A stretch of DNA of 64,000 nt from Oligoflexus sp. (GCF_035712445.1 NZ_DASTAT010000145.1:62001-126000); one strand, 5' to 3'. Positions 43,036 to 51,622 are shown, numbered from the stretch's first letter. Made by a program: numbers and translations. The notes: a model not told the origin generated them from the sequence alone.

Positions 43036-44682
43036 TTACTCCGGCTGCGTACTCGCTCCCTGCGCGGCCGAGCCGACTTCCCGGATGTACTTACCAAACA
43101 CACCGCGTTCAAATCGTGCGGGCGGAGCCTTCCACTCCGAACGGCGACTCTTCAAATCCGCATCGACATCGAGTCGGCGCGATGGGACATCAATCGTGAT
43201 CCGATCTCCATCGCGAATCAAAGCGATGGGTCCACCGACATGGGCCTCGGGTGCCACGTGTCCGATGCAAAGTCCATGGGTCGCCCCACTGAATCGTCCA
43301 TCGGTTAAGAGAGCCACAGAATCTCCCAGACCAGCGCCGATTAACGCGGCGGTTACAGCCAGCATCTCGGGCATGCCAGGCGCCCCTTTCGGGCCCATAT
43401 AACGAATCACAACCACATCACCGGCGTGGATGCGACCTTCCTGGCAAGCCGCGAAGGTTTCCTGCTCCGAATCAAAAACCCGAGCCGGCCCTTCAAAGCG
43501 CTGGATATTTTTGCCTGAGAGTTTCAGGACACAACCATCGGGAGCGAGATCGCCTTTGAGGATGGCAAAAGCTCCGCGAGTTTTCAAAGGATTTGCAACA
43601 TTCAAAACAACATCCTGACCTGCGCGTTCCTTTAGGTCGTCGGCTTCCTCTTTCAGAGTGCGGCCGTTCACGTTAGGAGCATCGACGAGCATCCCGGCCG
43701 CAAAGAGTTTGCGGCAAACCAGGGCCACTCCACCCTCACGTTCCAGGTCGGTGGCCATATACCGACCAAAAGGTTTGAGGTCGGCGATCAAGGGAACTTC
43801 CGCTGCAATCTGATCGAAGATATCGATCGGCAGCTCGACGTCCGCTTCCTTGGCCAAAGCGAGGAGATGCAGCACCGCATTGGTGGATCCACCTGTGGCA
43901 CAGACAGCGACGATGGCATTACGGAAAGCTTCGGGAGTCAGGAAGTGGCGGGCGGTGATTCGATCCTGGAGGTTTTTCATCACCAGTTCACCGCAGCGGT
44001 AGGCGGCCTGGTCTTTGCGGGGGTCGAGGGCTGGCACTTCACTGAGTCCGATCGGTGACAGCCCCATGACAGAGAAGGCCATGGCCATCGTATTTGCGGT
44101 GAATTGCCCACCGCAGGCACCCGCGCCCGGACAGGCGCGATTTTCCAAACTTAACAGTTCATCATCACTCATGCGTCCGGCGCTATGCGCACCGACGGCT
44201 TCGAATACGTCCTGGATGGTCACGCTCTGACCGCGCCACTGACCGGGAGCGATCGAACCTCCATATAACATAATAGAAGGCAGATCGCAGCGGGCCATGG
44301 CCATCGCCGCACCGGGTATGGTCTTATCGCAGCCGACGATGGTCACGAGGCCATCGAAGAGGTGGGATTGGGTCATCAGCTCGATGGAGTCGGCGATCAC
44401 TTCCCGTGAAACCAAGGAGCCACGCATGCCCTGGGTTCCCATGGTGATGCCATCGGACACGGCGATGGTATTGAATTCAATCGGAGTACCGCCGCGCGCC
44501 CGAATGCCTTCTTTCACTTTCTGCGCGAGGCGCCGCAGGTGAAAGTTGCAAGGCGTGACTTCAGTCCAGGTGTTGGCAATGCCGATCAATGGTTTACTTA
44601 AATCATCATCGGTGAGTCCGGTTGCCTTCAGCATGGCCCGAGCAGGTGGGCGCGATGTGATTTCCTTGCTCCGATAGTGCAT
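43036..44682 (-). CDS. ilvD: dihydroxy-acid dehydratase
   Basis: The protein is 548 aa. The start at 44682 (MHYRSKEIT) has AGAGGA four bases upstream. Fe-S ligand cysteines and family motifs are seen in GIANTWTEVTPCN, VGCDKTIPG, PGAGACGGQFTANTMA, CATGGSTNAVLH and TDGRFSGATHG. It removes water from 2,3-dihydroxy acids to give the keto acids of valine and isoleucine. It is the first structural gene of the operon, directly behind the leader and terminator at 44.7 kb. Confidence 0.96.
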   Translation of the reverse strand: MHYRSKEITSRPPARAMLKATGLTDDDLSKPLIGIANTWTEVTPCNFHLRRLAQKVKEGIRARGGTPIEFNTIAVSDGITMGTQGMRGSLVSREVIADSIELMTQSHLFDGLVTIVGCDKTIPGAAMAMARCDLPSIMLYGGSIAPGQWRGQSVTIQDVFEAVGAHSAGRMSDDELLSLENRACPGAGACGGQFTANTMAMAFSVMGLSPIGLSEVPALDPRKDQAAYRCGELVMKNLQDRITARHFLTPEAFRNAIVAVCATGGSTNAVLHLLALAKEADVELPIDIFDQIAAEVPLIADLKPFGRYMATDLEREGGVALVCRKLFAAGMLVDAPNVNGRTLKEEADDLKERAGQDVVLNVANPLKTRGAFAILKGDLAPDGCVLKLSGKNIQRFEGPARVFDSEQETFAACQEGRIHAGDVVVIRYMGPKGAPGMPEMLAVTAALIGAGLGDSVALLTDGRFSGATHGLCIGHVAPEAHVGGPIALIRDGDRITIDVPSRRLDVDADLKSRRSEWKAPPARFERGVFGKYIREVGSAAQGASTQPE

Positions 44683-44708
44683 AAAGTCCTCTGCGTGACC
44701 GTGTAAAT

Positions 44709-44742
44709 GAAAAACCCCCAACACTTTTCAGGGTGTTGGGGG
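44709..44742 (-). terminator. leader terminator (attenuator) of the ilv-leu operon
   Basis: On the minus strand CCCCCAACAC (44742-44733 read as its complement) and GTGTTGGGGG (44724-44715) form a perfect ten-base-pair stem with an eight-base loop, followed by TTTTT. It lies 27 bases before the ilvD start and 22 bases after the leader ORF stop. With no gene ending here, an intrinsic terminator in this place is the expected sign of attenuation. Confidence 0.92.
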
Positions 44743-44782
44743 CTCCGTCTTTCGCTTGTAAGCTTTACGGCGGGCCCCCGTT
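44743..44782 (-). promoter_or_regulatory. possible antiterminator segment
   Basis: The last codons of the leader ORF contain GGGGGC (complement of 44774-44779), which can pair with GCCCCC at the 5' side of the terminator (complement of about 44738-44743). This six-base alternative pairing would exclude the terminator stem, as needed when ribosomes stall in the leader. Inference from complementarity only. Confidence 0.45.
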
Positions 44783-44905
44783 GGCAATAAGAAGAAGTAC
44801 AATGCCAAGAAGCACGAGAATGAGAATAAGAGAAATAAGTCGCACGGATACAACGCTGATCACTGCAGCTTGTTCCTGAACTTTTTGTGAAATGTGCGGC
44901 CTCAT
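44765..44905 (-). CDS. ilv leader peptide, 46 aa
   Basis: ATG at 44905 has GGAAGAGA at good spacing. Of 46 codons, nine are Leu, seven Ile and seven Val, concentrated in residues 15-40 (VISVVSV, then LISLILILVLLG). Leu codons are seven CTT and two CTC with no CTG, and Ile codons are six ATT and one ATC, although CTG and ATC are common in the neighbouring genes. The ORF ends 22 bases before the terminator stem that precedes ilvD. This matches ribosome-mediated attenuation as in E. coli ilvL: shortage of charged tRNA would stall the ribosome and spare the operon. Alternative: a genuine one-helix membrane protein. Confidence 0.78.
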   Translation of the reverse strand: MRPHISQKVQEQAAVISVVSVRLISLILILVLLGIVLLLIANGGPP

Positions 44906-45168
44906 ATATTTCTCTTCCGAGTTGCTTTCATTTCTGACCCTAATTTCCTCTTCACTGGCTGAGAAGTCAACCGGCCCCGAATGAAAGTTTGGAAACGCCT
45001 CACCAAATGGTAACTTCTTTGGCGCAAGTGATTTGTAGGCACCTGTTATTGTAAGGAAATTTCAGAGTAGATGAGGCTTTCTTCCGACTGCGGAAGAAAT
45101 AAAATTCTCTCAAATGAATTTTTAATGTGGGGGATACATGGTGAGGGAATCGGCTCGATCTTATTCAT
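44906..45168. other. upstream region of the ilv leader
   Basis: Besides the candidate promoter at 44942-44970, this stretch contains no ORF with an RBS. TTAATGTGGGGGATACATGG and nearby words show no obvious operator symmetry. Confidence 0.35.
44942..44970 (-). promoter_or_regulatory. candidate promoter of the ilv leader
   Basis: On the minus strand TTGACT (44970-44965) is followed after 17 bases by GAAATT (44947-44942), a good -35 with a poor -10. Transcription would begin about 30 bases before the leader ATG. No other better pair is seen between this and 45209. Confidence 0.4.
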
Positions 45169-45199
45169 GAAGCACCCTCATCCTGGACGAGGGCGCTTC
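45169..45199 (-). terminator. hairpin after the aminotransferase gene
   Basis: GAAGCACCCTC (45169-45179) pairs with GAGGGCGCTTC (45189-45199) with one G-U pair and a nine-base loop. It begins about ten bases after the minus-strand stop. The following minus-strand sequence is not a strong T-run, so it may be a weak terminator or a stability element. Confidence 0.5.
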
Positions 45200-45209
45200 C
45201 ATCTTACAC

Positions 45210-46484
45210 TCATTCGCCTTTGGCAGCAGCCTCGGCAATGACTTCACGCAGGCGGGACAGGCCGCGTTCGACTTCCGCGAGACTCGGGCCGAAGCTGAAG
45301 CGCACATACTTGTTCAGTCGCGAGGGGATATGACCCCGCCGATTGCCTGGATTCACATCAAAGAATTTACCCGGCACCACGATAACCTTTTTTTGCAGGG
45401 CAGCCTCGAAGAACTGCATACCATCCTGCAGGGATTCCGGGAGTTTCTCCAAACCTGCGAAACAATAGAAGCCGGCGATCGGGGGCGCCGGCAGGCGGAA
45501 GCCCATACTAATAAGAGAACGCATCATCAGTTCGCGCTTTTTGGAGAATTCCCCCTGGATGATCTTCGCCTGCTGATCGGCGACCTTGATATCGACCAGG
45601 GGAATCGCGGCCTTTTGCAGAGGATGGGCGGCTCCACCGTCCAGGAAGGATCCGGCGGAGGCGATTCTTTGAATGATGGCCTTGGGACCGATGGTCCAGG
45701 AAATGCGAAGGCCAGGGTAACGCCAGTTCTTGGTCAGGCCGTCGACCACGATGACCATTTCCTTATTCACGTCCTCGACATAACGGGCGGCCGACAGCGA
45801 GGCCGATTCCAAAGCCGCGCTATCGTAAAGATAATGGGAATAGAACTCATCGAAGATCAGAGCGCAGCGCTGCCGCCGTCCTACCTCCACGTAGCGTTCG
45901 AGTTCGGCGCCGTGAATCACCTGACCTGTCGGGTTATTGGGATTGGACAGCAGCACAGCCCCGAGACCGCGGCTTACGATCTCTTCTTCGAGCTGACCGG
46001 CCGTGGCGCGAAACTGATCCTTTTCCTTCAGGACGATGGGAATGGGGACGAAACCTTTGAAGGCATCGAAGAGTTCTTCATAAGCTGTATAGTCGGGCAG
46101 GTAGTGACCGAGGTGCACGCGTCCCAGCGAAGCGGCCACCCGGGCAAGCCCGGTCCGCCCACCCGACGAGATGGCGACGTTCTCGTAAGTATACTGTGAC
46201 TTCAGACCGCGTCGATAACGCTTGTTATAAAGCTCCGCAACCGCCTCGCGCAGTTCCTTTTGCCCCGCTACCGGGCTGTATTCACTCGATGTCGCGTCAA
46301 TCGCCACAGCTTCCAGCCGCTCCTCGCCTGCCGCCAAGGCTCCGGTTTCCGGTGCCCCCTGTCCGAGGTTGGCCCAGTCCGCCGCACCGTAGTGAAACCC
46401 GGCCTGCTGGGCTTTGGTCATGACATAGATTACGCCCGTGTTGGGCACCTCGCGAAAACTGGGGAACTGGTCCTGGGGCATCAT
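45210..46484 (-). CDS. class I/II PLP aminotransferase
   Basis: The protein is 424 aa from ATG 46484 (ATG 46481 also possible). Fold-type I signs: NLGQGAPETG, YSPVAGQKELREAV, SNPNNPTGQVI, FDEFYSHYLYD (PLP-binding Asp and Tyr), DGLTKNWRYPGLRISW with the PLP Lys, and a C-terminal Arg in KYVRFSFG. It transaminates an amino acid or keto acid in the cytoplasm; the donor is not deducible. It reads in the same direction as the ilv operon and lies upstream of it, but a hairpin and about 300 bases separate them, so it is likely a separate unit. Confidence 0.9.
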   Translation of the reverse strand: MMPQDQFPSFREVPNTGVIYVMTKAQQAGFHYGAADWANLGQGAPETGALAAGEERLEAVAIDATSSEYSPVAGQKELREAVAELYNKRYRRGLKSQYTYENVAISSGGRTGLARVAASLGRVHLGHYLPDYTAYEELFDAFKGFVPIPIVLKEKDQFRATAGQLEEEIVSRGLGAVLLSNPNNPTGQVIHGAELERYVEVGRRQRCALIFDEFYSHYLYDSAALESASLSAARYVEDVNKEMVIVVDGLTKNWRYPGLRISWTIGPKAIIQRIASAGSFLDGGAAHPLQKAAIPLVDIKVADQQAKIIQGEFSKKRELMMRSLISMGFRLPAPPIAGFYCFAGLEKLPESLQDGMQFFEAALQKKVIVVPGKFFDVNPGNRRGHIPSRLNKYVRFSFGPSLAEVERGLSRLREVIAEAAAKGE

Positions 46485-46662
46485 TGTGTCCGCATTCCTT
46501 GCTGTGGGGTAAAGGTCTCGTCTTCCATCTTCAGTATGCGTGACAGGCGCAAGCGCAGCCAACTAAAAATCTGGTACGACCCTTGCTTTTCCACTTATGG
46601 ATGTCGCTTATGGGCGAAAAGGCTCATGCCGACCCGAACGTTTGTAACAAGGGAGAATCACC

Positions 46663-47202
46663 ATGCGTCTCGAACATGAAACAGGTCCTCTGAACACACT
46701 GCCCGATGATGCGGACATTTCCACGGATCTGCGTGAATCCATCGAGGACACGGCGGATAAACTGAAGATCCTCGGCGAAAAACTGCGGGTCAAACTTCAC
46801 CTTGCGGGAATGGAAGCCAAGGATTTGAAATCCGAATTGTTCGACACGGTGGACAACCTGAGCCGTCGTCTGAGCGATTATGCCGGAACTCTGGAGAAAA
46901 CCAAGGAATCCGCCGAAGTGCAGCTTCACCTGGGACTCATGGATGCGCGCACCCGCTGGGAAACCGCTCGCGAAGAGGCCAACAAAGCTCTGAGTCTTTT
47001 CAAAGAGGACAGGGAAAAAGCCAAATCCTTCCTGCAGGAGATGCGCGTCCAGGCGCAACTGGCCAAGGCGGAAACGTCCGATGCGCTGCAGGATACCAAA
47101 GCGGAATTGTCTGACAATTTAAAAGAAATCAGCCGCCAGGGAGCATCCGCCCTGAAACGCATGAATAAGAGCGTCGGCGAATTTCTGCAAAGTCTCTCGT
47201 AA
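46663..47202 (+). CDS. helical coiled-coil protein of unknown function
   Basis: The protein is 179 aa with GGGAGA before the ATG. There is no signal peptide or membrane segment. The whole chain is charged and Ala/Leu/Glu/Lys rich with heptad-like spacing (DTADKLKILGEKLRVKLHLAG, EVQLHLGLMDARTRWE, QAQLAKAETSDALQD), so it is predicted to be a long cytoplasmic helix bundle or coiled coil. Three related blocks that include xxLHLxxMxA suggest internal repetition. No family recognised; similar proteins are often called hypothetical. Confidence 0.72.
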   Translation: MRLEHETGPLNTLPDDADISTDLRESIEDTADKLKILGEKLRVKLHLAGMEAKDLKSELFDTVDNLSRRLSDYAGTLEKTKESAEVQLHLGLMDARTRWETAREEANKALSLFKEDREKAKSFLQEMRVQAQLAKAETSDALQDTKAELSDNLKEISRQGASALKRMNKSVGEFLQSLS

Positions 47203-47205
47203 AGA

Positions 47206-47223
47206 GGAAGGGTCCGCCCTTCC
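47206..47223 (+). terminator. hairpin after the coiled-coil gene
   Basis: GGAAGGG (47206-47212) pairs with CCCTTCC (47217-47223) around TCCG, four bases after the stop. The following CCTTCTCTTCC is pyrimidine-rich but not a pure T-run. Confidence 0.5.
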
Positions 47224-47354
47224 CCTTCTCTTCCGCCCTCTTTCCGCCGCACATGCCCTTCAGCTCACAATCCTGTTGCATTTTGCATTTTATCCCACGC
47301 CATCTCGGGTTAGAATGCGACAGCACTTCATTTTTCATCTGGAGAGAACAAGGC

Positions 47355-48437
47355 ATGCATGGGCAGCAATGGATGAGTATGGCAAGCGGCTTGGCTCTGT
47401 TCCTAAGCGGGATGGCCGTGGCCGAACCCGCGAAAAAAGTGACGAAAACCCTTCAGGAACCCATGGAAGCTTCCGACAGCGTTCTGTTTCCCGATTGGAG
47501 TCCCGAAGGCTTTGATTGGAACATTGGGCCGATTGCTGGATTCCGGGCAAGGCAAACCGATGTCGATGGACTGCGCACGGATGTGATTTCTTCGGAATTC
47601 GGACTCGGGGCGCGCGTGTATGGAATTCCTCTGGTTCCCGGCAACCCAGGCCTCACTGTGCAGCCTTACGGCAGCTATACCTGGGGCAATCGTACCGAAA
47701 AGGTGAAGGATGCGAATCTGAACACCACGGAAAGCACGGGATTCCAACGCTCCTGGTACGGGGTGGTTGGCCGCGCTTATTACCGCGCATTTCGCTATAG
47801 CCTGGATATCGGCCAGGGCCAGATCCTTCACGATAAGGACGCTTTCGTCGACTTCAGCTCCCGGCGCATTCAGAATGATTTCGGCCTTATGATACTGCCT
47901 TTTTTCTCGGCGCATTACACCCTCACCTACCTGACGGTTTCCGAAAGCGGCGAAGACGAGCCCGGGATCGAAGAACTCGATCACTGGCTCCACGGATGCC
48001 TCGCCTTTTCGCTCTTTAATATGAATCTGGATGTCGGGCCCGGGATGAGCCGCACCGAATATTCCGGGAGAGCGGCTTCGGATCAGCCTTTTGAAAAGAT
48101 CGCGAGCGTGAAGAGTGTGTATGTAAAAGCTCTCACGTCGCTGCACATCTTTTGGAAATTGGGAATGTCGGGTTCCGCGAAATACATCATCCACGCGGAT
48201 CAGGACGAGGGTCTGCGGGATGGCATTGAGCAGCTTCCTTATGAAGGACTCACCCAGCGCAAAAGTCTGGCCGCGCTGCCTGACGGAAGTTTGGAAGCCT
48301 CGGCCTTCTTCGGCCTTCGGGATCTCTTCGCTGGATTCGGGCTGGGCTGGCAGTATTACTATCTGGAGCAGAAGAGCAGCCCCAGAGAGATCTCACGCAA
48401 CAGCGGATTCGGCCTCTTCTACAGCATGGATATTTAG
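47355..48437 (+). CDS. putative outer-membrane beta-barrel protein
   Basis: The protein is 360 aa. ATG 47355 gives a signal peptide (MSMASGLALFLSGMAVA) after a short polar start; GGAGAGA lies upstream. The mature part has many alternating strands with aromatic ends (PYGSYTWGNRT, WYGVVGRAYYRAFRY, AHYTLTYLTV) and a final strand GFGLFYSMDI, without the terminal Phe of the classical signal. It resembles MipA/OmpV-like or other small barrels only in style. Function unknown. It converges on the EF-hand gene at 48506. Confidence 0.68.
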   Translation: MHGQQWMSMASGLALFLSGMAVAEPAKKVTKTLQEPMEASDSVLFPDWSPEGFDWNIGPIAGFRARQTDVDGLRTDVISSEFGLGARVYGIPLVPGNPGLTVQPYGSYTWGNRTEKVKDANLNTTESTGFQRSWYGVVGRAYYRAFRYSLDIGQGQILHDKDAFVDFSSRRIQNDFGLMILPFFSAHYTLTYLTVSESGEDEPGIEELDHWLHGCLAFSLFNMNLDVGPGMSRTEYSGRAASDQPFEKIASVKSVYVKALTSLHIFWKLGMSGSAKYIIHADQDEGLRDGIEQLPYEGLTQRKSLAALPDGSLEASAFFGLRDLFAGFGLGWQYYYLEQKSSPREISRNSGFGLFYSMDI

Positions 48438-48464
48438 TGCCGAAGATGGCATGTCGGGACGCCC

Positions 48465-48489
48465 GAGCGGATGCCCAAGGCCTCCGCTC
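48465..48489. terminator. hairpin between convergent genes
   Basis: GAGCGGA (48465-48471) pairs with TCCGCTC (48483-48489) over an 11-base loop in the 68-base gap between two convergent genes. No T-run on either side; a role as shared terminator is tentative. Confidence 0.3.
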
Positions 48490-48505
48490 CGGTAGCTTTC
48501 GGCTC

Positions 48506-49036
48506 TTAGACTCCGAAGGTGCACACCTCATAGAAATGCTTCAAAACGGGGCGAAAACGCAGCCACCAGCCGGCTTTTTCGGCCTCGCGAATGACGGTGG
48601 GGCACGCCAGTTCCAAAGCTTTGCCCTTGGCTTGATCCAGTAGAGTCTGGGTCAGGACTTTGATATCCTCAAGGTCGATGCGGCCGTTGGTGTTGCTGTC
48701 GGCCAAAAGCAGAATGACAGACTGAATGGTTTCCTTGAAATTATCCAGTTCAGGACCCGGATCAATGCGGCCATTTTTGTTCTCATCAAACTGCTCGACC
48801 AGCTGATTTTTAATGTCCTCGATCTGCTTCACAAGATCGCCGATGTTCCCAAGAGCGTCACCAAGTCCGCCGAGGCGCTGGGTTTCAACGCCGACTTCCG
48901 CCTGCATCTCGGAAAGTTGAACAAGGGCCATGGCCTCGAGTTCCAGGTTGGTTTGACGATCATGCACCGCTCCAAAAGCTGCAGAGGCGGACAGAGAGAG
49001 GGAAAGACCGATGATTGCGCGAACACATGTTTTCAT
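48506..49036 (-). CDS. secreted EF-hand protein
   Basis: The protein is 176 aa with a signal peptide (AIIGLSLSLSASAAFG). Two calcium-binding loops are visible: DENKNGRIDPGPE (about 83-95) and DSNTNGRIDLEDI (about 112-124), each with the D-x-D/N-x-D/N-G-x-I-D pattern. Two late Cys (LACPT, EVCTF) may form a disulphide. It is probably a periplasmic or secreted calcium-binding or structural protein. It lies divergent to the glycosidase at 49146. Confidence 0.82.
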   Translation of the reverse strand: MKTCVRAIIGLSLSLSASAAFGAVHDRQTNLELEAMALVQLSEMQAEVGVETQRLGGLGDALGNIGDLVKQIEDIKNQLVEQFDENKNGRIDPGPELDNFKETIQSVILLLADSNTNGRIDLEDIKVLTQTLLDQAKGKALELACPTVIREAEKAGWWLRFRPVLKHFYEVCTFGV

Positions 49037-49145
49037 AAAGTGGCTCCTTGGATTGAAGTGCGCGCAGCTTACCCCAAGGCTTTGAGCTTGTCATGATTTT
49101 TTTGTCCCCTGGGTGACTTCACCCTTTTGTCTTCGGAAGGATTCG

Positions 49146-51497
49146 ATGATGTTGAAATCCATGCTTACGATTCTCCTGGGGAGTTCCCTTATGAGCGCCG
49201 CACCAGCCTTCGGAACTGAAACTTCGAATCGGCCTTCACTGCGTTCCGGGCAGGCGGATTTTGATGCCCTCTTCGCGCTGACGATGAAAGAGGTCAAAGA
49301 TAACTCGGTCAGCACCATACGCGATGCCGCCTTTCAAAACGGGCAGCCCTTGCCCTGCGACTGCTTTGAAACTGGTGAACTGTGGCATTACGTGTGGACC
49401 CGCGACAGCGCCTATGCCGTGGACCTGGGCCTCGCCTGGCTCGATCCCGAACGCAGTCAGGAAACTCTGCTCTTCAAATTATCCAAGGCGCGGCAGGACT
49501 CGCGCTTTGGATCCGGCCCTGAAATCGTGCAGGATACCGGCAGCGGTGGCAGCTGGCCGGTCAGCACGGATCGCGTGGTCTGGGGTCTTGGCGCGGATCG
49601 TGTGCTGCCGCATTTGACGGAAGATAAGCAGTCCGCGTTCCTCGCGCAGGCTTATGAGGCCCTGAAAAATACCATAGAAACCGATCGACTTGTGGTCTTC
49701 GAACCTGAGCATGGGCTTTATCGCGGCGAACAGTCCTTCCTGGACTGGCGCGAGCAGACCTATCCAAGCTGGACCCAAAATGATGTGAAAGCGATCGGCG
49801 AGAGTTTCGCTCTGTCCACCAACGTGCTGCATCTTCTCGCTCTGCGGCAGGCGGCGCGTTATGCGGAAGAACTGGGCGATCGGGTTCGTCAGGAACGTTA
49901 TGAAACCTGGGCGGAGACATTGGCTCAGAATATTCGATATTTTTTCTGGCTGCCGAAACGCGGGATGTTCGCAGCGATGAGCAGCGCCACCGATCCGGCC
50001 TTCCCTTTGGAAAAGTATGACCTTCTCGGTTCGTCCCTGGCTGTGCTCGCGAACCTTGCTTCACCTGAAGAAGGCCGCCGCATCTTTTCGCAGTATCCCC
50101 TCCACAAAGCGGGACCTCCTGTGATTCATCCGCAGCTCCCCGCGACGCCGATTTATCATAATCGCGCGGTCTGGCCCTTCGTCACGGCTTATGCGATCAA
50201 GGCCGCTGCTCAGGTCGAGCACGCCCCCTTCGTCAGCGAGGCCATGCAGAGTCTTTGGAACGGGGCCTCGCGCAATAGTTCGCATATGGAAAACCTGGAA
50301 TTCCTGTCGGGACTTCCCTATGTGGTGGATGGCAATCTTTCCGGCCCGGTGGTGAATTCCAAGCGGCAGCTGTGGTCGGTCGCGGCTTTTGCTTCAGTCG
50401 TCATCCAGGGAATTTTTGGACTGAACGCTGAAGGCGATCAGCTGCACATGGAGCCGCATCTGACCCATGTGATCGCCAAACGCTGGATTCCGAATGGACG
50501 CGTGGAGTTGCGTGATCTTCAGTGGCGTGGCAAACGTCTTCAGGTGGAACTGCGCTGGCCGACGATCCATGAAACCGAAGACGGTTTTTTGAAAGTGCAG
50601 CGTATCGAGGTGAACGGTCAGCTGCAGGATGCGGCCTTTGTTCGTTTTGATCAGCTGAAGGCTGACAATCAGATTCTTATCGAGCTGGTTGAGGATGCTG
50701 CGGCTCAAACACTGAGCGTGAATAAGCCTGAGGTCGGTATTGGACCCGGTCTTCCCAATGAAGAATATCGGCAGGTTTTTGCGCCTATGGAACCGCGGCT
50801 GAGTTGGGTGAATGCAGAGACCATTCGCATCGATCGCCGTGAACAGAATCCGACCCGCTGGGACCTTTATCGCAATGGTCGGCTTTTCGCCGAGAATCTG
50901 ACGAGCGACAGCATCAGAGTTCCGAAGGAAGGCTGCTACACCGCGATTCAAACCTATCAGAATGGAAGCCTCGCTTCGCATCCCAGTCCCGAACTTTGTC
51001 AGCTTGGTTGGAACTGGGAATATACGGCGTATAACGGGACTTTGAAGAGCCTGGATGGAGCCTCGCAATCCAGCGATCACAATCGGCGGCACTTCAATGG
51101 CTGGGGGTCTCCGCAGCAGGTTCTTGAAGTGAGTTCATTTCAGGTGCCGACGGATGGGGCGTATCGGGCGGAGATTGCGTTTGGGAATGCTTTCGGGCCA
51201 ATCAACACCGGGATCACGGCGGCGGTGAAGTGGATTGAAGTGATGGATGTGGGGAGTGGAGAAACACAGGGTGCGGCGGTGTTCATGCCGCATCAAACGA
51301 ACTGGGGAATTTGGGCTTTTTCTTCGGCAGCTGGGTTGAAACTCAAAGCGGGCCGAAGCTATCGGCTGCGGGTTCTTGATGCGAAGAATATGAGTTATTT
51401 GAAACACTTTGATCGCTATACAGCCGGGCGCGGAGGTGCGGACGGTGCCGTGAATCGGGTGAACATCAGTGGAGTGCGGGTCCGGCGCTTGGACTAA
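49146..51497 (+). CDS. secreted six-hairpin glycoside hydrolase
   Basis: The protein is 783 aa. GGAAGG lies before ATG 49146. The signal (LTILLGSSLMSAAPAFG) is followed by a short segment with PSLRSGQA. Residues about 55-440 look like an (alpha/alpha)6 barrel of the glucoamylase/trehalase/debranching clan: LWHYVWTRDSAYAVDLGL, SGGSWPVSTDRVVW, GLYRGEQSFLDWR and QLWSVAAFASVV. Probable acids are the Asp in WTRD and a Glu/Asp near SFLDW. The C-terminal 150 residues resemble a carbohydrate-binding beta-sandwich (YTAYNGTLKSL, VPTDGAYRAEIAFGN). Exact sugar unknown. A convergent EF-hand lipoprotein follows. Confidence 0.78.
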   Translation: MMLKSMLTILLGSSLMSAAPAFGTETSNRPSLRSGQADFDALFALTMKEVKDNSVSTIRDAAFQNGQPLPCDCFETGELWHYVWTRDSAYAVDLGLAWLDPERSQETLLFKLSKARQDSRFGSGPEIVQDTGSGGSWPVSTDRVVWGLGADRVLPHLTEDKQSAFLAQAYEALKNTIETDRLVVFEPEHGLYRGEQSFLDWREQTYPSWTQNDVKAIGESFALSTNVLHLLALRQAARYAEELGDRVRQERYETWAETLAQNIRYFFWLPKRGMFAAMSSATDPAFPLEKYDLLGSSLAVLANLASPEEGRRIFSQYPLHKAGPPVIHPQLPATPIYHNRAVWPFVTAYAIKAAAQVEHAPFVSEAMQSLWNGASRNSSHMENLEFLSGLPYVVDGNLSGPVVNSKRQLWSVAAFASVVIQGIFGLNAEGDQLHMEPHLTHVIAKRWIPNGRVELRDLQWRGKRLQVELRWPTIHETEDGFLKVQRIEVNGQLQDAAFVRFDQLKADNQILIELVEDAAAQTLSVNKPEVGIGPGLPNEEYRQVFAPMEPRLSWVNAETIRIDRREQNPTRWDLYRNGRLFAENLTSDSIRVPKEGCYTAIQTYQNGSLASHPSPELCQLGWNWEYTAYNGTLKSLDGASQSSDHNRRHFNGWGSPQQVLEVSSFQVPTDGAYRAEIAFGNAFGPINTGITAAVKWIEVMDVGSGETQGAAVFMPHQTNWGIWAFSSAAGLKLKAGRSYRLRVLDAKNMSYLKHFDRYTAGRGGADGAVNRVNISGVRVRRLD
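49233..49254 (+). repeat. REP-like PSLRSGQA sequence inside the glycosidase gene
   Basis: The stretch encoding PSLRSGQA (reverse frame CPERSEG) resembles a short repeat I recognise from many unrelated bacterial genomes. Here it sits in frame between signal peptide and catalytic domain. Confidence 0.4.
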
Positions 51498-51592
51498 AAC
51501 TTTTCCGAGGATTCGCGGTGCGCGCATCCGGTCTGGGTGGAGTCTTATCAAGCGCTGGAACCAGAGATTTCATCGGCTCATCAGGCAGCTCG

Positions 51593-51622
51593 GAGTCGGC
51601 CGCGGCACCAACCGGCCGACTC
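51593..51622. terminator. ten-base-pair hairpin between convergent genes
   Basis: GAGTCGGCCG (51593-51602) and CGGCCGACTC (51613-51622) form a perfect stem with a ten-base loop, between the glycosidase and the EF-hand lipoprotein. It has no T-run; it may act as a bidirectional termination or stability structure. Confidence 0.45.

Noticed and set aside
49091..49318. Minus-strand ORF with CPERSEG
   Set aside because: The word is the reverse reading of a repeat inside the glycosidase gene; no RBS or domain.
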